A stretch of DNA of 64,000 nucleotides from Ignavibacteriota bacterium (lineage in GTDB: Bacteria; Bacteroidota; Ignavibacteria; Kapaibacteriales; UBA2268), in the NCBI GenBank assembly GCA_019637995.1, contig JAHBUQ010000001.1:966381-1030380 (forward strand). The letters are read 5' to 3'. Position 1 is the first letter of the stretch. Each line of letters starts with the position of its first letter. The notes beneath the pieces are model-generated. The model saw only the letters and a list, made by a program, of their open reading frames with translations, was not told where the DNA came from and searched no databases. A program made the position numbers and the translations under genes. Positions 17,659-25,770 of the stretch are shown piece by piece.

Positions 17659-17689
17659 TTTGATGATTGAAGAATTTATCTTATTTTTG
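17659..17689 (+). promoter_or_regulatory. Bacteroidetes-type promoter of pssA
   Basis: TTTG (17659-17662), a 19-base spacer and TATTTTTG (17682-17689) match the TTTG-N19-TAnnTTTG consensus exactly. Transcription should start near 17697, giving a leader of about 20 bases. A tiny out-of-frame frame (17698, 8 codons) ends over the pssA start. Confidence 0.7.
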
Positions 17690-17716
17690 AAGATTACATG
17701 TTGACTAATAAAATAA

Positions 17717-18490
17717 ATGAATAAAATAAGAGTAACAAAATCGCTCGTACCTAATCTGCTGACATTGGTAAATCTCTTCTCGGGATTTGCAGCAATAGTC
17801 TATACAGCAGAGGGAGATATCAAGCGAGCTGCATTATTTATATTTATTGCAGCGATATTTGATATGCTTGACGGACTTGTCGCTCGTCTAATCAATGCAG
17901 CAAGCGAGTTTGGTGCAGAACTTGATTCACTTTGCGATGTAGTATCTTTTGGAGTAGCACCATCATATATGCTATATAAAGTATATTTTTATCAATTTAA
18001 TGAGTTTGGTATTCTGCTTGCAGCTCTTCCGGCACTAACAGGTGCAGCCAGACTTGCAAGATTCAATATTCAGCTCACAAGTCTTGAAGATAAAATATAT
18101 TTTAAAGGGCTTCCAATTCCATCAGCAGCACTAACAATTATATCATTTATTTTATTCGCAGATTTTTATTCCTTTGGAAATTCAAGCTTGACATCAGTTA
18201 TATTCATTGGATTGACACTTGTTGTTGCTTATTCAATGGTATCAACCGTTAAGTTTGACAACATTCCAAGACCATCTAAAAAGTCATTTCAGCAACGTCC
18301 GATAATCATGGTATTATTCATAATTGGACTTTTAGCTTCAATTATATCGTTCGGAAAATTAGTCTTTGCATTTATGTTATTTTATATTTTGGCAAGTACA
18401 ATCAGGCATTTATATCACTTTATCAAAGATACAAGGGAACCTGATGATGAGCTTGACGATATTGAAGAATCGGAGCCAACTCCGTTTTAA
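17717..18490 (+). CDS. pssA: CDP-diacylglycerol-serine O-phosphatidyltransferase
   Basis: This membrane enzyme makes phosphatidylserine, precursor of phosphatidylethanolamine, from CDP-diacylglycerol and serine. The CDP-alcohol phosphotransferase signature DG-AR-G-D-D is complete (DGLVARLINAASEFGAELDSLCD, near residues 55-77). Six to eight hydrophobic helices follow; the start NLLTLVNLFSGFAAI is typical for PssA. The acidic tail (DDELDDIEESEPTPF) is not part of the enzyme core. It has its own promoter, and purS follows after 59 bases. Confidence 0.92.
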   Translation: MNKIRVTKSLVPNLLTLVNLFSGFAAIVYTAEGDIKRAALFIFIAAIFDMLDGLVARLINAASEFGAELDSLCDVVSFGVAPSYMLYKVYFYQFNEFGILLAALPALTGAARLARFNIQLTSLEDKIYFKGLPIPSAALTIISFILFADFYSFGNSSLTSVIFIGLTLVVAYSMVSTVKFDNIPRPSKKSFQQRPIIMVLFIIGLLASIISFGKLVFAFMLFYILASTIRHLYHFIKDTREPDDELDDIEESEPTPF

Positions 18491-18549
18491 TTTGCAATAA
18501 ATTAACAAATAATCAGTTATAAAGTTTATATTCAAGAATTGGTAAAAAA

Positions 18550-18810
18550 ATGAAAATATTTAAAGCTAAAATCAACATAACTTTGAGAGAAAGCATCCTC
18601 GATGTTCAGGGTAAAACTATTGAGCATGCCCTTCATTCGCTCGAATATCAAAATCTCAATCACGTCAGAATTGGCAAATATGTAGAAATCAACGTTACAG
18701 CAGTGAGTCCGGAAGCAGCTTATGAATCGGTTTCATCCGCTTGCTCGAAACTAATTGCTAATCCGATAATTGAAGATTATTATATAAATATTGAAGAAAT
18801 CAGCGAGTGA
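18550..18810 (+). CDS. purS: Phosphoribosylformylglycinamidine synthase subunit PurS
   Basis: PurS is the small dimeric subunit that bridges PurL and PurQ in the FGAM synthase of purine biosynthesis. The 86 residues match the family: [22 protein letters not shown] and [11 protein letters not shown], then the helix [21 protein letters not shown]. It overlaps the purQ frame by 4 bases. PurL is not in the window. Confidence 0.93.
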   Translation: MKIFKAKINITLRESILDVQGKTIEHALHSLEYQNLNHVRIGKYVEINVTAVSPEAAYESVSSACSKLIANPIIEDYYINIEEISE

Positions 18811-18818
18811 GTGCAATT

Positions 18819-19511
18819 ATGAAGTATGGAGTTGTAGTTTTTCCGGGTTCAAATTGCGATCATGATGCTTTTTATGCTGTATCCGGCAATGCTGGTTATG
18901 ATGTTGAATACCTTTGGCATAAAGACAGTAGCATACCGTCTGATATAGATTGCATAATACTTCCCGGTGGTTTTTCTTATGGTGATTATCTCAGATGCGG
19001 TGCTATTGCACGCTTTTCACCAGTTATGAATGAAGTAATTAAATTTGCTGACAGTGGAAAGTATGTCATCGGAATTTGTAATGGATTTCAGATTTTGACT
19101 GAGTCAGGTTTGCTCCCCGGGACTTTACTTAAGAACAATAACCTGAAATTTATATGTAAAGATGTTTATCTTAAGGTTGAAAATAATAATACTGATTTTA
19201 CACATCAGTATTCTGAATTTCAGATAATCAGAATACCTATTGCTCACGGCGAAGGCAATTATTTTGCTGAAACAGATGTAATTAATAAACTTGAAGATAA
19301 TAATCAGGTTATATTCAGATATTCATCACCTGATGGTGAGATAAATATGGAAAACAATCCTAACGGCTCAATAAATAATATAGCAGGTATAATTTCAAAA
19401 AATGGGAATGTACTTGGAATGATGCCTCACCCTGAAAGATATAGCGATAATCTTTTAGGTTGTAATGACGGAATTGACATTTTTAATTCAATAGCAAAAA
19501 ATTTAATTTAA
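18819..19511 (+). CDS. purQ: Phosphoribosylformylglycinamidine synthase subunit PurQ
   Basis: PurQ is the class I glutaminase that feeds ammonia to PurL. Motifs are [34 protein letters not shown], the nucleophile Cys in GICNGFQIL, and the His/Glu pair in [11 protein letters not shown] choose ATG 18819, the family-like start; an in-frame GTG at 18807 overlapping the purS stop is possible. At 230 residues it is complete. It is followed closely by tatA. Confidence 0.93.
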   Translation: MKYGVVVFPGSNCDHDAFYAVSGNAGYDVEYLWHKDSSIPSDIDCIILPGGFSYGDYLRCGAIARFSPVMNEVIKFADSGKYVIGICNGFQILTESGLLPGTLLKNNNLKFICKDVYLKVENNNTDFTHQYSEFQIIRIPIAHGEGNYFAETDVINKLEDNNQVIFRYSSPDGEINMENNPNGSINNIAGIISKNGNVLGMMPHPERYSDNLLGCNDGIDIFNSIAKNLI

Positions 19512-19526
19512 ACATAGGTGAGAATT

Positions 19527-19721
19527 ATGACATTAGCAATGTTTGGAATGCCCGGTGGAATGGAATGGATTTTAATCATTCTTGTAATTGTACTTCTTTT
19601 CGGTGCTAAGAAAATCCCAGAATTGATGAAAGGTTTGGGAAGCGGTATTAAAGAATTCAAAAAAGCCGCAAACACTGAAGAAGAAGAAAAAAAGAACACT
19701 CAACATTTACCGGTTGATTAA
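19527..19721 (+). CDS. tatA: Sec-independent translocase subunit TatA/E
   Basis: TatA forms the pore-like assembly of the twin-arginine export system. The short protein has a single N-terminal helix ([15 protein letters not shown]), the FG-hinge ([23 protein letters not shown]) and an acidic tail. ATG 19527 follows AGGTGA, so it is preferred over an upstream GTG at 19518. A second TatA-like gene follows 18 bases later; tatC is not in the window. Confidence 0.9.
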   Translation: MTLAMFGMPGGMEWILIILVIVLLFGAKKIPELMKGLGSGIKEFKKAANTEEEEKKNTQHLPVD

Positions 19722-19739
19722 TTCACAAAAGGCTAATAG

Positions 19740-19985
19740 ATGTTTGATGTTGGTGGTGGCGAACTTATTTTTATTATTTTAGCAATTCTGGTTCTTTTTG
19801 GACCCAAGAAGATACCCGAGTTTGCTAAAATGATAAAGAAAGGTATTACTGAAGTGAAACGTGCTCAAGCATCTTTCACTGAGCAAATTACTGATGTATC
19901 CGGTGAAATTAATAAGCAAACTGCATCTATAAAAAGCAAAGTGGAGCAAGACCTTGACTTGAAGAATGACCAGAAGCAATCTTAA
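19740..19985 (+). CDS. Second TatA/TatB-type protein
   Basis: The N-terminus FDVGGGELIFIILAILVLFGPKKIPEFAKMIKKG has the Tat helix, hinge and amphipathic helix, followed by a polar coil. The Glu at residue 8 is shared by TatB and many TatA proteins. The 81-residue length is short for classical TatB, so TatA-like is as likely. Tandem Tat subunits of this kind may form homo- or hetero-oligomers. Confidence 0.85.
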   Translation: MFDVGGGELIFIILAILVLFGPKKIPEFAKMIKKGITEVKRAQASFTEQITDVSGEINKQTASIKSKVEQDLDLKNDQKQS

Positions 19986-20010
19986 TATTCAGATTGCTTC
20001 TTCATTTTTA
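19973..20010 (+). terminator. Terminator overlapping the end of the second tat gene
   Basis: A 10-bp stem (GAAGCAATCT 19973-19982 with 19991-20000, 8-base loop) includes the last codons and stop and is followed by a T-rich tract. Confidence 0.7.
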
Positions 20011-20182
20011 TTTTGAATTATTGTATTTCCAACTTTTGGAAATTTTACCGGTATAATTATTTTAAGACATCTTTAATTTTTATTTCATTTTACTTGATAA
20101 TCGGGGAAAATTGGACAAGTACTTTTTTTAATCGTCTCCCCTGCTCAATAACAACTTAAAAAGTAAAAATAAATATTGCAAA

Positions 20183-20641
20183 TCATTGTTTATTTAAAGT
20201 TACAAAATATGTAATCAAAGTATCTTTGAAATTGAAACCGCTATCAATAATACTGTAATTAATCTTAAGTTGTCCTTCAATTGACATTTTATTTTCCGAC
20301 AACTGCCCCTCAAAGTGATAATTTGAAAATCCCACAAATTTAATTTTTACATCAGGAGTTGCAAAAATACCATCTACATTATCAACCAAATGCCTTTCTA
20401 TAGTTTGTGAAGAAGTACCTTTAATGCTTTTGTGAAAACCATACAAGTCTCCATTTCCAGAAATTAAACCATTTTTTGAAGTAATTTCACATGTATATCT
20501 TGCAGTGTCTTTATCTATGATAGTTTGACCTTTCCAAGTACCGTCAACATCAGACTTTACAGGATTAGTTGAACTGTCATCACCGCATGACCACAAGAAT
20601 ATAAATAATGATGCCAAAATTAGTAAAAATCCTCTTTGCAT
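20183..20641 (-). CDS. Small lipoprotein of unknown function
   Basis: The N-terminus has a lipoprotein signal with lipobox LWSC (Cys 19), then a polar linker GDDSSTNP. The remaining ~125 residues form a beta-rich domain (GTWKGQTII, YTCEITSKNGLISGNGDLYGF, NKMSIEGQLKINY) like small eight-stranded barrels seen in Bacteroidota lipoproteins. I recognise no family. It stands alone on the minus strand. Confidence 0.7.
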   Translation of the reverse strand: MQRGFLLILASLFIFLWSCGDDSSTNPVKSDVDGTWKGQTIIDKDTARYTCEITSKNGLISGNGDLYGFHKSIKGTSSQTIERHLVDNVDGIFATPDVKIKFVGFSNYHFEGQLSENKMSIEGQLKINYSIIDSGFNFKDTLITYFVTLNKQ

Positions 20642-20805
20642 TAGAAAACCTATATAAAATTGATAAAAAGTAATTTACAAAAATATAAAATATTTATTAA
20701 ATATTGTAGTATTAATACAAACAATAAAAGAAAATGAGTTCTATTAACTTACTTAAAATTTATTTTTCCTGAATAGCCCAATTAATTAATGATACCAAAG
20801 AATTT

Positions 20806-21456
20806 TTAGGACATGATTTGCTTTAAAATAATTTCAGCACAATCACTTTTACTCATAGGTAAATAATCAGTGATATCCAGATTTTTACTTATAATAGAAA
20901 TAGTATTATAGTCACCTCCGAATCCGCTTCTATCACCTCCTGATTTATTTGCAATTATCAAATCGCAGTTTTTTCTTTGGAGTTTTGCTATAGCATTTTC
21001 AATCAAATTTTCTGATTCCAAGGCAAAGCCAACAAGAAACTGCCTATCATTTTTGATTTTGCCGATTTCGAATAGTATATCTTTTGTTTTTTCAAGTTCA
21101 ATTATAGGACTATCACCAGCCGTTTCCTTCTTGATTTTCCCCTTTACTGGATTCTTTGGCTTATAATCAGCAACAGCTGCAGACATTATAAAAATATCAG
21201 TTTTACCAAAATATTCCATTGTAGCATTATACATATCATCAGCACAAACAACATTAATTCGGTTTATCCCGCTTGAGCATTTTAAATTTACCGGTCCTGA
21301 CACTAAAATAACCTCAGCCCCATATTCAAAAGCCTTTTCAGCAATAGCAAATCCCATTTTTCCGCTCGAATGATTGGATATAAATCTTACATCATCAATC
21401 TTTTCTTGAGTTGGTCCGGCTGTAATTAATATTTTAGTACCTTTGAAAAAATTCAT
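20806..21456 (-). CDS. coaB: Phosphopantothenate-cysteine ligase CoaB (separate protein)
   Basis: CoaB joins cysteine to 4'-phosphopantothenate in coenzyme A synthesis. The domain is complete: ILITAGPTQEKIDDVRFISNHSSGKMG, SAAVADYKPKNPVKGKIKK with the conserved Lys loop, and LVGFALESENLIENAIAKLQRKNCDLIIANK. In most bacteria it is fused to CoaC; here it is a separate reading frame that overlaps coaC by 4 bases (ATGA). No conserved part appears missing, so the split looks functional rather than damaged. Confidence 0.9.
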   Translation of the reverse strand: MNFFKGTKILITAGPTQEKIDDVRFISNHSSGKMGFAIAEKAFEYGAEVILVSGPVNLKCSSGINRINVVCADDMYNATMEYFGKTDIFIMSAAVADYKPKNPVKGKIKKETAGDSPIIELEKTKDILFEIGKIKNDRQFLVGFALESENLIENAIAKLQRKNCDLIIANKSGGDRSGFGGDYNTISIISKNLDITDYLPMSKSDCAEIILKQIMS

Positions 21457-22202
21457 AAATTACTCTTTTTTTTAAGTAATTCATAATCGAGTTCAGCATT
21501 CCATTTGTCTTTTGAAATTGATTCTTCAATCGGTTCGGTAGCATTGTCAAAAATATGATTCAAAGGTGAATCATCATTATTAATAATATTATCGTTTTTA
21601 GAATATGTAACATTGGTCTCATATCTTGTCTCAGAGCTATTTTTCAGAGTTTCTTCCAATACTGTTACTATATCCTCAATATCAGGAAACCTTCCCGGAC
21701 CAACGAAACCGCTGGATAAATCACCCTCAACAGGTGGAATAATCAAAGCTCCATCCTGACGAACCAATTCCAATGAACGTTGAGTTGCGGGGTGAATCCA
21801 CATTGTAGAATCCATCGCAGGTGAAACTAAAAGAGGAATTTCGGTAGGAAGTGCAATAGCTACTGAAACAAGAGGTGTATCGCAAATGGAGTTCGCAAGT
21901 TTGCCAAGAGTTGTTGCAGTGCAGGGTGCAATTAACATAGCGTCGCAATTATGAGCAAGCTCAATATGCCAGGCACCTGATGTTTGGGATTCAGCATCAA
22001 ACATATCTACAATTACTTTATTTCTGCTAAGATTTGCCATTATCAGAGGAGTAGTAAATTCAGTTGCCGATTTAGTCATTAATACATGAACTTTTGCACC
22101 TTTTTTTATAAGCTCTCTTACAAGAAGAGGAGCTTTGTAAGCAGCTATAGAGCCTGTTACACCTAATAAAATTGTCTTATTTTCAAGAATATTTTTTTTC
22201 AT
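21453..22202 (-). CDS. coaC: Phosphopantothenoylcysteine decarboxylase CoaC (separate protein)
   Basis: This flavoprotein decarboxylates phosphopantothenoylcysteine to phosphopantetheine. Motifs are ILLGVTGSIAAYKAPLLVRELIKKGA, the His in GAWHIELA, APCTATTLGKLANSICD, and SPAMDSTMW. The last has Asp where E. coli has the catalytic Asn, a variant that I recall from Bacteroidota CoaBC. After the core (about residue 185) it has a ~65-residue polar tail (NSSETRYETNVTYSK to LLKKKSNL) that looks like an elongated linker left after separation from CoaB. Confidence 0.9.
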   Translation of the reverse strand: MKKNILENKTILLGVTGSIAAYKAPLLVRELIKKGAKVHVLMTKSATEFTTPLIMANLSRNKVIVDMFDAESQTSGAWHIELAHNCDAMLIAPCTATTLGKLANSICDTPLVSVAIALPTEIPLLVSPAMDSTMWIHPATQRSLELVRQDGALIIPPVEGDLSSGFVGPGRFPDIEDIVTVLEETLKNSSETRYETNVTYSKNDNIINNDDSPLNHIFDNATEPIEESISKDKWNAELDYELLKKKSNL

Positions 22203-22234
22203 TTTTAATTGTTTAAATTAATTAAATAAATTAT

Positions 22235-23113
22235 TTAGTCATTGTCAGGCATGATTATATCAAATGCTACTACAACCGGACAATGATCTGAAATCTTCTC
22301 TATTTCACTTTTAGTATAAGCATATTGAATATTATAAATAAACTGGCTGTTGGCGTAATATCTGGTTGCAGCTGATTGATTGACTACAATATGGTCTATT
22401 AAGTCCCAGTTTGGATTTACACAGCTTTTATTGTCCTGAGTCAGGAATATAAACTGCCCGTCATCAACAAGCGGAACCATATTTTTAGATTTCGGGCGTA
22501 TTGGATTGTCATTGAAATCGCCTACAATAATGATATCTTGTTCGGTTGAATTATTAACTATTGAATCAGCCCAATTTCTGAGCACTTCAGCTTGTTGTTT
22601 TCTCATATCATAGCTGGCAAATCGCATTTCTTGAGTGCTGTCATATCTTGAAGTTGATTTTAAGTGAACGACCATCATAATCCAGTCAAAATTTCCTTTT
22701 TTGGCTGAAATTACAAGTCCGGCTCTGGTTTTATTTTTTACTACAGCAAGAGGTTCGTAATTCTCAATGAACTCGACTTTAACTTCTTTTTTGAATACAA
22801 TAGCCGGATTTTGTATATAACCGGTACTACCCATAATATATTTATAATCAGGCAAATATTTCATTACTCTTTTCAAAGCATCTTCATTTTCGATCTCCTG
22901 AAGACCCAAAATATCTGCTCCGGTATTGATTATAACACTTGCAAGACGTTGATAATCGCGTTCGTTTCTCATCAGTCTGTCACCAACACCATCACCCAAC
23001 CATTCAATGTTGAAAGTGCCCACTACTACTGTTTGATTTTTGTCAAAAGATACTTTTGAGCAGGAAGCTAATCCAATAAAAAATATGATTATAAGTATTT
23101 TTAAGAGTTTCAT
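22235..23113 (-). CDS. Endonuclease/exonuclease/phosphatase-family lipoprotein
   Basis: A lipoprotein signal (MKLLKILIIIFFIGLASC) is followed by a complete EEP domain: VGTFNIEWLG, LGLQEIEN, VHLKS, the catalytic VGDFNDNP and SDHCPVVVAFD. Enzymes of this fold cleave phosphodiesters in DNA, RNA or phospholipids; exported members often act as extracellular nucleases. I place the start at 23113 because GGAG lies 6 bases before that ATG; the earlier in-frame ATG (23134) would destroy the signal. It follows the UpxY-like gene by 22 bases. Confidence 0.83.
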   Translation of the reverse strand: MKLLKILIIIFFIGLASCSKVSFDKNQTVVVGTFNIEWLGDGVGDRLMRNERDYQRLASVIINTGADILGLQEIENEDALKRVMKYLPDYKYIMGSTGYIQNPAIVFKKEVKVEFIENYEPLAVVKNKTRAGLVISAKKGNFDWIMMVVHLKSTSRYDSTQEMRFASYDMRKQQAEVLRNWADSIVNNSTEQDIIIVGDFNDNPIRPKSKNMVPLVDDGQFIFLTQDNKSCVNPNWDLIDHIVVNQSAATRYYANSQFIYNIQYAYTKSEIEKISDHCPVVVAFDIIMPDND

Positions 23114-23135
23114 TTTTTCTCCATCATATATCATT

Positions 23136-23657
23136 TTAAATTTTTATACTATCTTTATTTATAGTAACAAGCATTGTCTTGTTTATACTTTCGATTTCAA
23201 TAATCAGTTTATTTTTTCCTTTAGACTCCAGATATCTGCCTTTATAACCTTTGAAAATTCCAGAAGAAATAAAAATTTCAGTTCCTTGTTCAAGTATTCC
23301 GTCTATAACTTCAATTTCAGTTTTCTGGCTTAGAATATTTTTTATTAAATCAATTTCCGAATCACGAATAACAGCAGGTATATTATTAAACTTGATGAAC
23401 CTTACTATGCCGGGAAATTTTAAAACATCAAACAATCTAAATTTTGGTATTCTGATGAAAATATAAGAAGTGAACAGAGGCATTTCGACAATTTTCTTCC
23501 TGTCACTCCAGTTTCTTTCAGATTTAACAAGTGGCAAATATGCTTCATACCCATTGACAATAAGACCCTCATAGACTTTTTTTTCATACCTGCTTCGGGT
23601 ATAAAAAGGATACCATTTCGGAGTTAAATCGTCTTGATTGTTAGAACCGTTATTCAT
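23136..23657 (-). CDS. UpxY-like NusG-family transcription antiterminator
   Basis: The N-terminal NGN domain is clear (KWYPFYTRSRYEKKVYEGL, EAYLPLVKSERNWSDRKKIVEMPLFTSYIFIRI). A C-terminal KOW domain follows (EIFISSGIFKGYKGRYLESKGKNKLIIEIES). In Bacteroidota such proteins (UpxY) sit at the head of polysaccharide operons and prevent early termination. Here no polysaccharide genes follow; the downstream gene encodes a nuclease-like lipoprotein. Start taken at ATG 23657; the codon before it is TTG. Confidence 0.85.
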   Translation of the reverse strand: MNNGSNNQDDLTPKWYPFYTRSRYEKKVYEGLIVNGYEAYLPLVKSERNWSDRKKIVEMPLFTSYIFIRIPKFRLFDVLKFPGIVRFIKFNNIPAVIRDSEIDLIKNILSQKTEIEVIDGILEQGTEIFISSGIFKGYKGRYLESKGKNKLIIEIESINKTMLVTINKDSIKI

Positions 23658-23840
23658 CAAAATTAATTAATAAAAACATAAATTAACAATTTATTTTGAC
23701 GTTTTTTAGTTTATAGTATTACAATCGAATTAATAGTATTATTTTTGTATGTTACTGAAGTACGTTTTTTCAGAAATAATTTTGAAAATCGTCTTAATTT
23801 TTGTATTTATGTAAGTTTATTAAAAGCATAAAGGAAAAAA

Positions 23841-25304
23841 GTGGAAATCAGAGTAAGATTTGCTCCATCACCAACAGGATATTTACACGTAGGCGGACTT
23901 CGGACTGCCTTATATAATTATCTTTTTGCCAAAAAAAATAACGGCAAAATGATATTAAGAATAGAAGATACAGATAGAACAAGATTAGTCGCAAATGCTC
24001 AGGAAAATTTGATTGATGCTTTGAAATGGGCTGGAATTGATTATGATGAAGGACCGGATAGTCCGGGTAATTATGGTCCTTATGTGCAATCTGAAAGATT
24101 GGAAATATATAAGAAATACGCTTTAGAATTGGTTGACAAAGGAAAAGCATACTATGCATTTGACACAACTGTAGAAATTGATGCTATGCGAAAAGCTTCA
24201 TCAGAAACTTTTGGTGCTAAATACAACAGGTATGCTATGAGAAATTCATTCACATTAGGCGAGATAGAAACCCAAAAACTACTTGATTCAAATTCTGATT
24301 ACGTAATAAGATTATTTGTTCCTTTCAATGAAGAAGTTATCTTTGCCGACAGAATAAGAGGCGAAGTCAGGGTTAGTACAAACGACATTGATGATCAGGT
24401 ACTTCTAAAATCTGATGGTTTTCCAACCTATCATCTGGCAAATGTTGTTGATGACCATCTTATGAAAATATCTCATGTCATTAGGGGTGAGGAATGGCTT
24501 CCATCAACACCTAAGCATGTATTATTATATCAATATTTTAGCTGGCAGGTTCCTGAATTTGCTCATTTACCTTTGCTTCTTAACAAAGACAAATCCAAAC
24601 TCAGCAAACGCCAGGGATCAGTAGCCGTAGAAGATTTCAGAGATAAAGGTTATTTGCGGGATGCTTTTGTAAATTTTATTGCGCTTTTAGGTTGGAATCC
24701 TTTTGCTGATAGGGAAATATATAATATTAACGAACTTATAGAATTCTTCAATCTCGATAAAGTTAATAAAGGCGGTGCTGTATTTGATACCCAAAAGCTT
24801 GACTGGATGAACCAACAATATTTAAAATCCGCAAATGCAGATGATTTTATTACTGAAATATCTGATATAATATATAAGAAATTCGGCAAAGTTTTCTCCG
24901 ATGATTATTTGAAAAAAATATTCAATTTATTTAAAGAAAGGATTACTTTTGTAAGTCAAATTCCTGAAATTGCTGAATATATGTTCACCGATATTAAAGA
25001 ATATGACTTAGACTATATGAAAAAAAGATGGCTTGACGATTCTGAGAGCTTAATGCTGCAACTTATTGAAAAATATAACACCATTGATTCATTTACTCAC
25101 GACGATATTTCAAATATTACAAAAGATTTTGCTAATCATAACGGTAAAAAATTAGGTGATATAATTCATCCTATCAGACTTATGATTACAGGTATTGCCA
25201 GTGGAGCAAGTATGTTCCATACTATGGAAATATTAGGAAAAAACAATTGCATTGATAGAATGAAGCTTTTTCTGAATTCAAAACCATATTCAAATAATGG
25301 ATAA
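23841..25304 (+). CDS. gltX: Glutamate-tRNA ligase
   Basis: This class I synthetase charges tRNA-Glu. The ATP motif HVGG (residues 16-19, HIGH equivalent) lies in RFAPSPTGYLHVGGLRTAL, and the KMSKS loop is KLSKR near residue 250. The anticodon-binding domain is complete (487 residues). The start codon is GTG, placed just after AAGGAAAA. It overlaps the following lipoprotein gene by 8 bases, so gltX, the lipoprotein and the response regulator form one operon. Confidence 0.95.
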   Translation: MEIRVRFAPSPTGYLHVGGLRTALYNYLFAKKNNGKMILRIEDTDRTRLVANAQENLIDALKWAGIDYDEGPDSPGNYGPYVQSERLEIYKKYALELVDKGKAYYAFDTTVEIDAMRKASSETFGAKYNRYAMRNSFTLGEIETQKLLDSNSDYVIRLFVPFNEEVIFADRIRGEVRVSTNDIDDQVLLKSDGFPTYHLANVVDDHLMKISHVIRGEEWLPSTPKHVLLYQYFSWQVPEFAHLPLLLNKDKSKLSKRQGSVAVEDFRDKGYLRDAFVNFIALLGWNPFADREIYNINELIEFFNLDKVNKGGAVFDTQKLDWMNQQYLKSANADDFITEISDIIYKKFGKVFSDDYLKKIFNLFKERITFVSQIPEIAEYMFTDIKEYDLDYMKKRWLDDSESLMLQLIEKYNTIDSFTHDDISNITKDFANHNGKKLGDIIHPIRLMITGIASGASMFHTMEILGKNNCIDRMKLFLNSKPYSNNG

Positions 25305-25770
25305 AAAGAATAAACATAGAATTTACTTTTTGCTGTTTGTAATTCTGTCAGTTACATTTTATTTGATTACAGGCTGTACTTCTGTTCCAAAGCCACCCGA
25401 TTGTATTAACAAATCAGCTCTGAATGCGGTGCTTTCCTGGGGCGAATCTAAGAATGGTGAGATTGATGAGTACTATATTCTTAAGATGAATGGAGAAATC
25501 AGTAAGGTTAAGGGAGACATCTCATCAAGACTTAGTTTTATGCCACCTGATAGTCTTTGCGAAATACTTAAGGAAATTGGACGTCTGATAATTGAAGTAC
25601 AAAGTCTTAATGTTCCGGCTGATCATAATAATTTTATTATGTACAAAAATCCGGATAGAGACTATTTTTTCAGAGCATTGTGGAATCCTGAATTTGATAA
25701 TTCGGGCAATCGGGATTTCAAAAAACTCTATTCAAGACTTGATAATTTAATTGATAAAGAAAAAAAATGA
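25297..25770 (+). CDS. Lipoprotein of unknown function in the gltX operon
   Basis: The N-terminal helix followed by LITGC gives a lipobox (Cys 27). The mature part of 130 residues has no family I recognise. It starts inside the gltX 3' end and its stop overlaps the start of the next gene by 4 bases, so it is translated between a tRNA synthetase and a sigma-54 regulator. Confidence 0.7.
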   Translation: MDKKNKHRIYFLLFVILSVTFYLITGCTSVPKPPDCINKSALNAVLSWGESKNGEIDEYYILKMNGEISKVKGDISSRLSFMPPDSLCEILKEIGRLIIEVQSLNVPADHNNFIMYKNPDRDYFFRALWNPEFDNSGNRDFKKLYSRLDNLIDKEKK

